Part shown: piece after piece, positions 63,448-64,000 of the stretch
How positions within the stretch are numbered: position 1 is the first letter of the stretch
How the letters are laid out: each line of letters opens with the position of its first letter
Assembly: GCA_005883305.1 (NCBI GenBank)
Contig: VBAC01000001.1
Coordinates: forward strand, 1,240,001 to 1,304,000
Direction of reading: 5' to 3'
DNA length: 64,000 bases
Origin: Alphaproteobacteria bacterium
GTDB taxonomy: Bacteria; Pseudomonadota; Alphaproteobacteria; Sphingomonadales; Sphingomonadaceae
The notes under the pieces: generated by a model
What the model was told of the DNA's origin: nothing
Database searches by the model: none
The model's input: the letters and a program-made list of their open reading frames with translations, nothing else
Made by a program: the position numbers and the translations under genes

Positions 63448-64000
63448 ATGACCGGAGCCTTCCATCTTCTCGGCACCCGCCGCTTCCTGCCGCTCTTCGC
63501 GACTCAGATGCTGGGCGCGTTCAACGACAATCTGTTCAAGAACGCGATGGTCCTGTTCGTCGTGTATCAGGTCTACAACAACGAGCAGGCGGAGACCTGG
63601 TTCAGCGCGATCACCACGGGCGTGTTCATTCTGCCCTTCTTTCTGCTTTCGGCTTTGTCGGGCCAGCTCGCCGACGCAACGGACAAGGCGCGGATCATTC
63701 GTATCGTCAAGGCGTGCGAGATCGCGATCATGATCGCCGGCGCGGCGGGCCTGCTGATGGCCTGGATGCTCTACGGGCCATCCGGGCAAGCGTGGCTGAC
63801 GAGGCATGCGCCCTATCTCCAGCCCGTCTTCCACATCCTGTTCATGCCGCTGCTGTTGCTGGCCCTGTTCGCGATGGGGGTTCATTCGACCTTCTTCGGG
63901 CCGATCAAATACGCGATCCTGCCGCAGCAATTGCGCGCCGACGAAGTGCTGGGGGGGACCGGGCTGGTCGAGGCGGGGACCTATATCGCCATATTGGGCG
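63448..64000 (+). CDS. LplT/Aas-like MFS transporter with acyltransferase, 5' part
   Basis: The frame opens at ATG 63448 and is still open at the window end, giving 184 visible residues. LFATQMLGAFNDNLFKNAMVLFVVYQ is the typical first helix region of the lysophospholipid transporter LplT and the LplT-type domain of fused transporter-acyltransferases. FFGPIKYAILPQQL and LGGTGLVEAGTYIAIL follow. The frame has at least four hydrophobic segments here. In related bacteria this start belongs to a large protein with a C-terminal acyltransferase and AMP-ligase part, which lies beyond the window. Confidence 0.9.
   Translation, partial: MTGAFHLLGTRRFLPLFATQMLGAFNDNLFKNAMVLFVVYQVYNNEQAETWFSAITTGVFILPFFLLSALSGQLADATDKARIIRIVKACEIAIMIAGAAGLLMAWMLYGPSGQAWLTRHAPYLQPVFHILFMPLLLLALFAMGVHSTFFGPIKYAILPQQLRADEVLGGTGLVEAGTYIAILG

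Overview
This is a gene-dense, GC-rich stretch of chromosome (roughly two-thirds G+C by eye), with short intergenic gaps and almost only housekeeping and conserved accessory genes. Gene families, gene order (acpP-fabF-mltG, fabD-fabG, rpsF-rpsR-rplI, comF-grxC-nitrilase-DUF1178, phoR-pstSCAB-phoU-phoB, glmU/glmS) and the intergenic palindromes point to an alphaproteobacterium, most likely of the Sphingomonadales. That assignment is an inference from gene content, not a database match. No 16S gene, phage, plasmid backbone, complete insertion sequence or CRISPR array is visible.

Layout. 0-4.2 kb: the end of a membrane protein gene, a small membrane protein, an M17 aminopeptidase, a MarR regulator and an NlpC/P60-like protein that has lost its catalytic residues. 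4.2-10.6 kb: fatty-acid synthesis genes on the minus strand (fabD, fabG, acpP, fabF) with mltG, plus a GxxExxY nuclease-like gene in a cassette with inverted-repeat ends between fabD and fabG. 10.6-14.1 kb: a spermidine-synthase-like protein, the rpsF-rpsR-rplI operon and a lower-GC accessory gene. 14.4-20.9 kb: a serine hydrolase, a sulfotransferase-like/PKHD hydroxylase pair, an MHS transporter, a lipoprotein, folE and a glycine-rich Tat lipoprotein made of nine DxDSG repeats. 21-24.7 kb: tRNA-Arg(CCT), an ICMT-like methyltransferase, the comF cluster, tRNA-Cys(GCA) and an orphan VirB2-like pilin. 24.7-28.2 kb: the ku/ligD NHEJ pair, where ligD carries a palindromic repeat inside its coding sequence.

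28.4-36.1 kb: an AraC regulator, cytochromes b and c', a TelA/XpaC pair behind a palindromic operator, an aminotransferase, mtgA and two PilZ proteins. 36.2-40.8 kb: glmS, a VapBC-type toxin-antitoxin pair, glmU and a phosphoglycolate phosphatase-like gene. 40.75-43.3 kb: a compact four-gene operon (Tat-exported small protein, PqqD-like chaperone, HprK-like kinase, nucleotidyltransferase) that looks like an uncharacterised peptide or protein modification system. It is the most interesting locus in the window. 43.4-50.3 kb: the complete phosphate regulon with a Pho box inside the end of phoR. 50.3-56.5 kb: secreted and membrane proteins, cysE and a DUF885 hydrolase. 56.6-62.6 kb: oxidative-stress genes (katG, ahpD-like, ahpC and divergent oxyR) with an adenine deaminase. 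62.6 kb to the end: pgsA and the start of a phospholipid transporter/acyltransferase gene.

At least three families of intergenic palindromes (about 80-120 bp, long inverted arms) are scattered through the window. They often lie between convergent genes, one pair flanks the ku/ligD junction, and one relative has entered the ligD frame. The paired operator-like palindrome TGTATT-N8-AATACA precedes two unrelated membrane-stress-type genes 20 kb apart and suggests a shared repressor.
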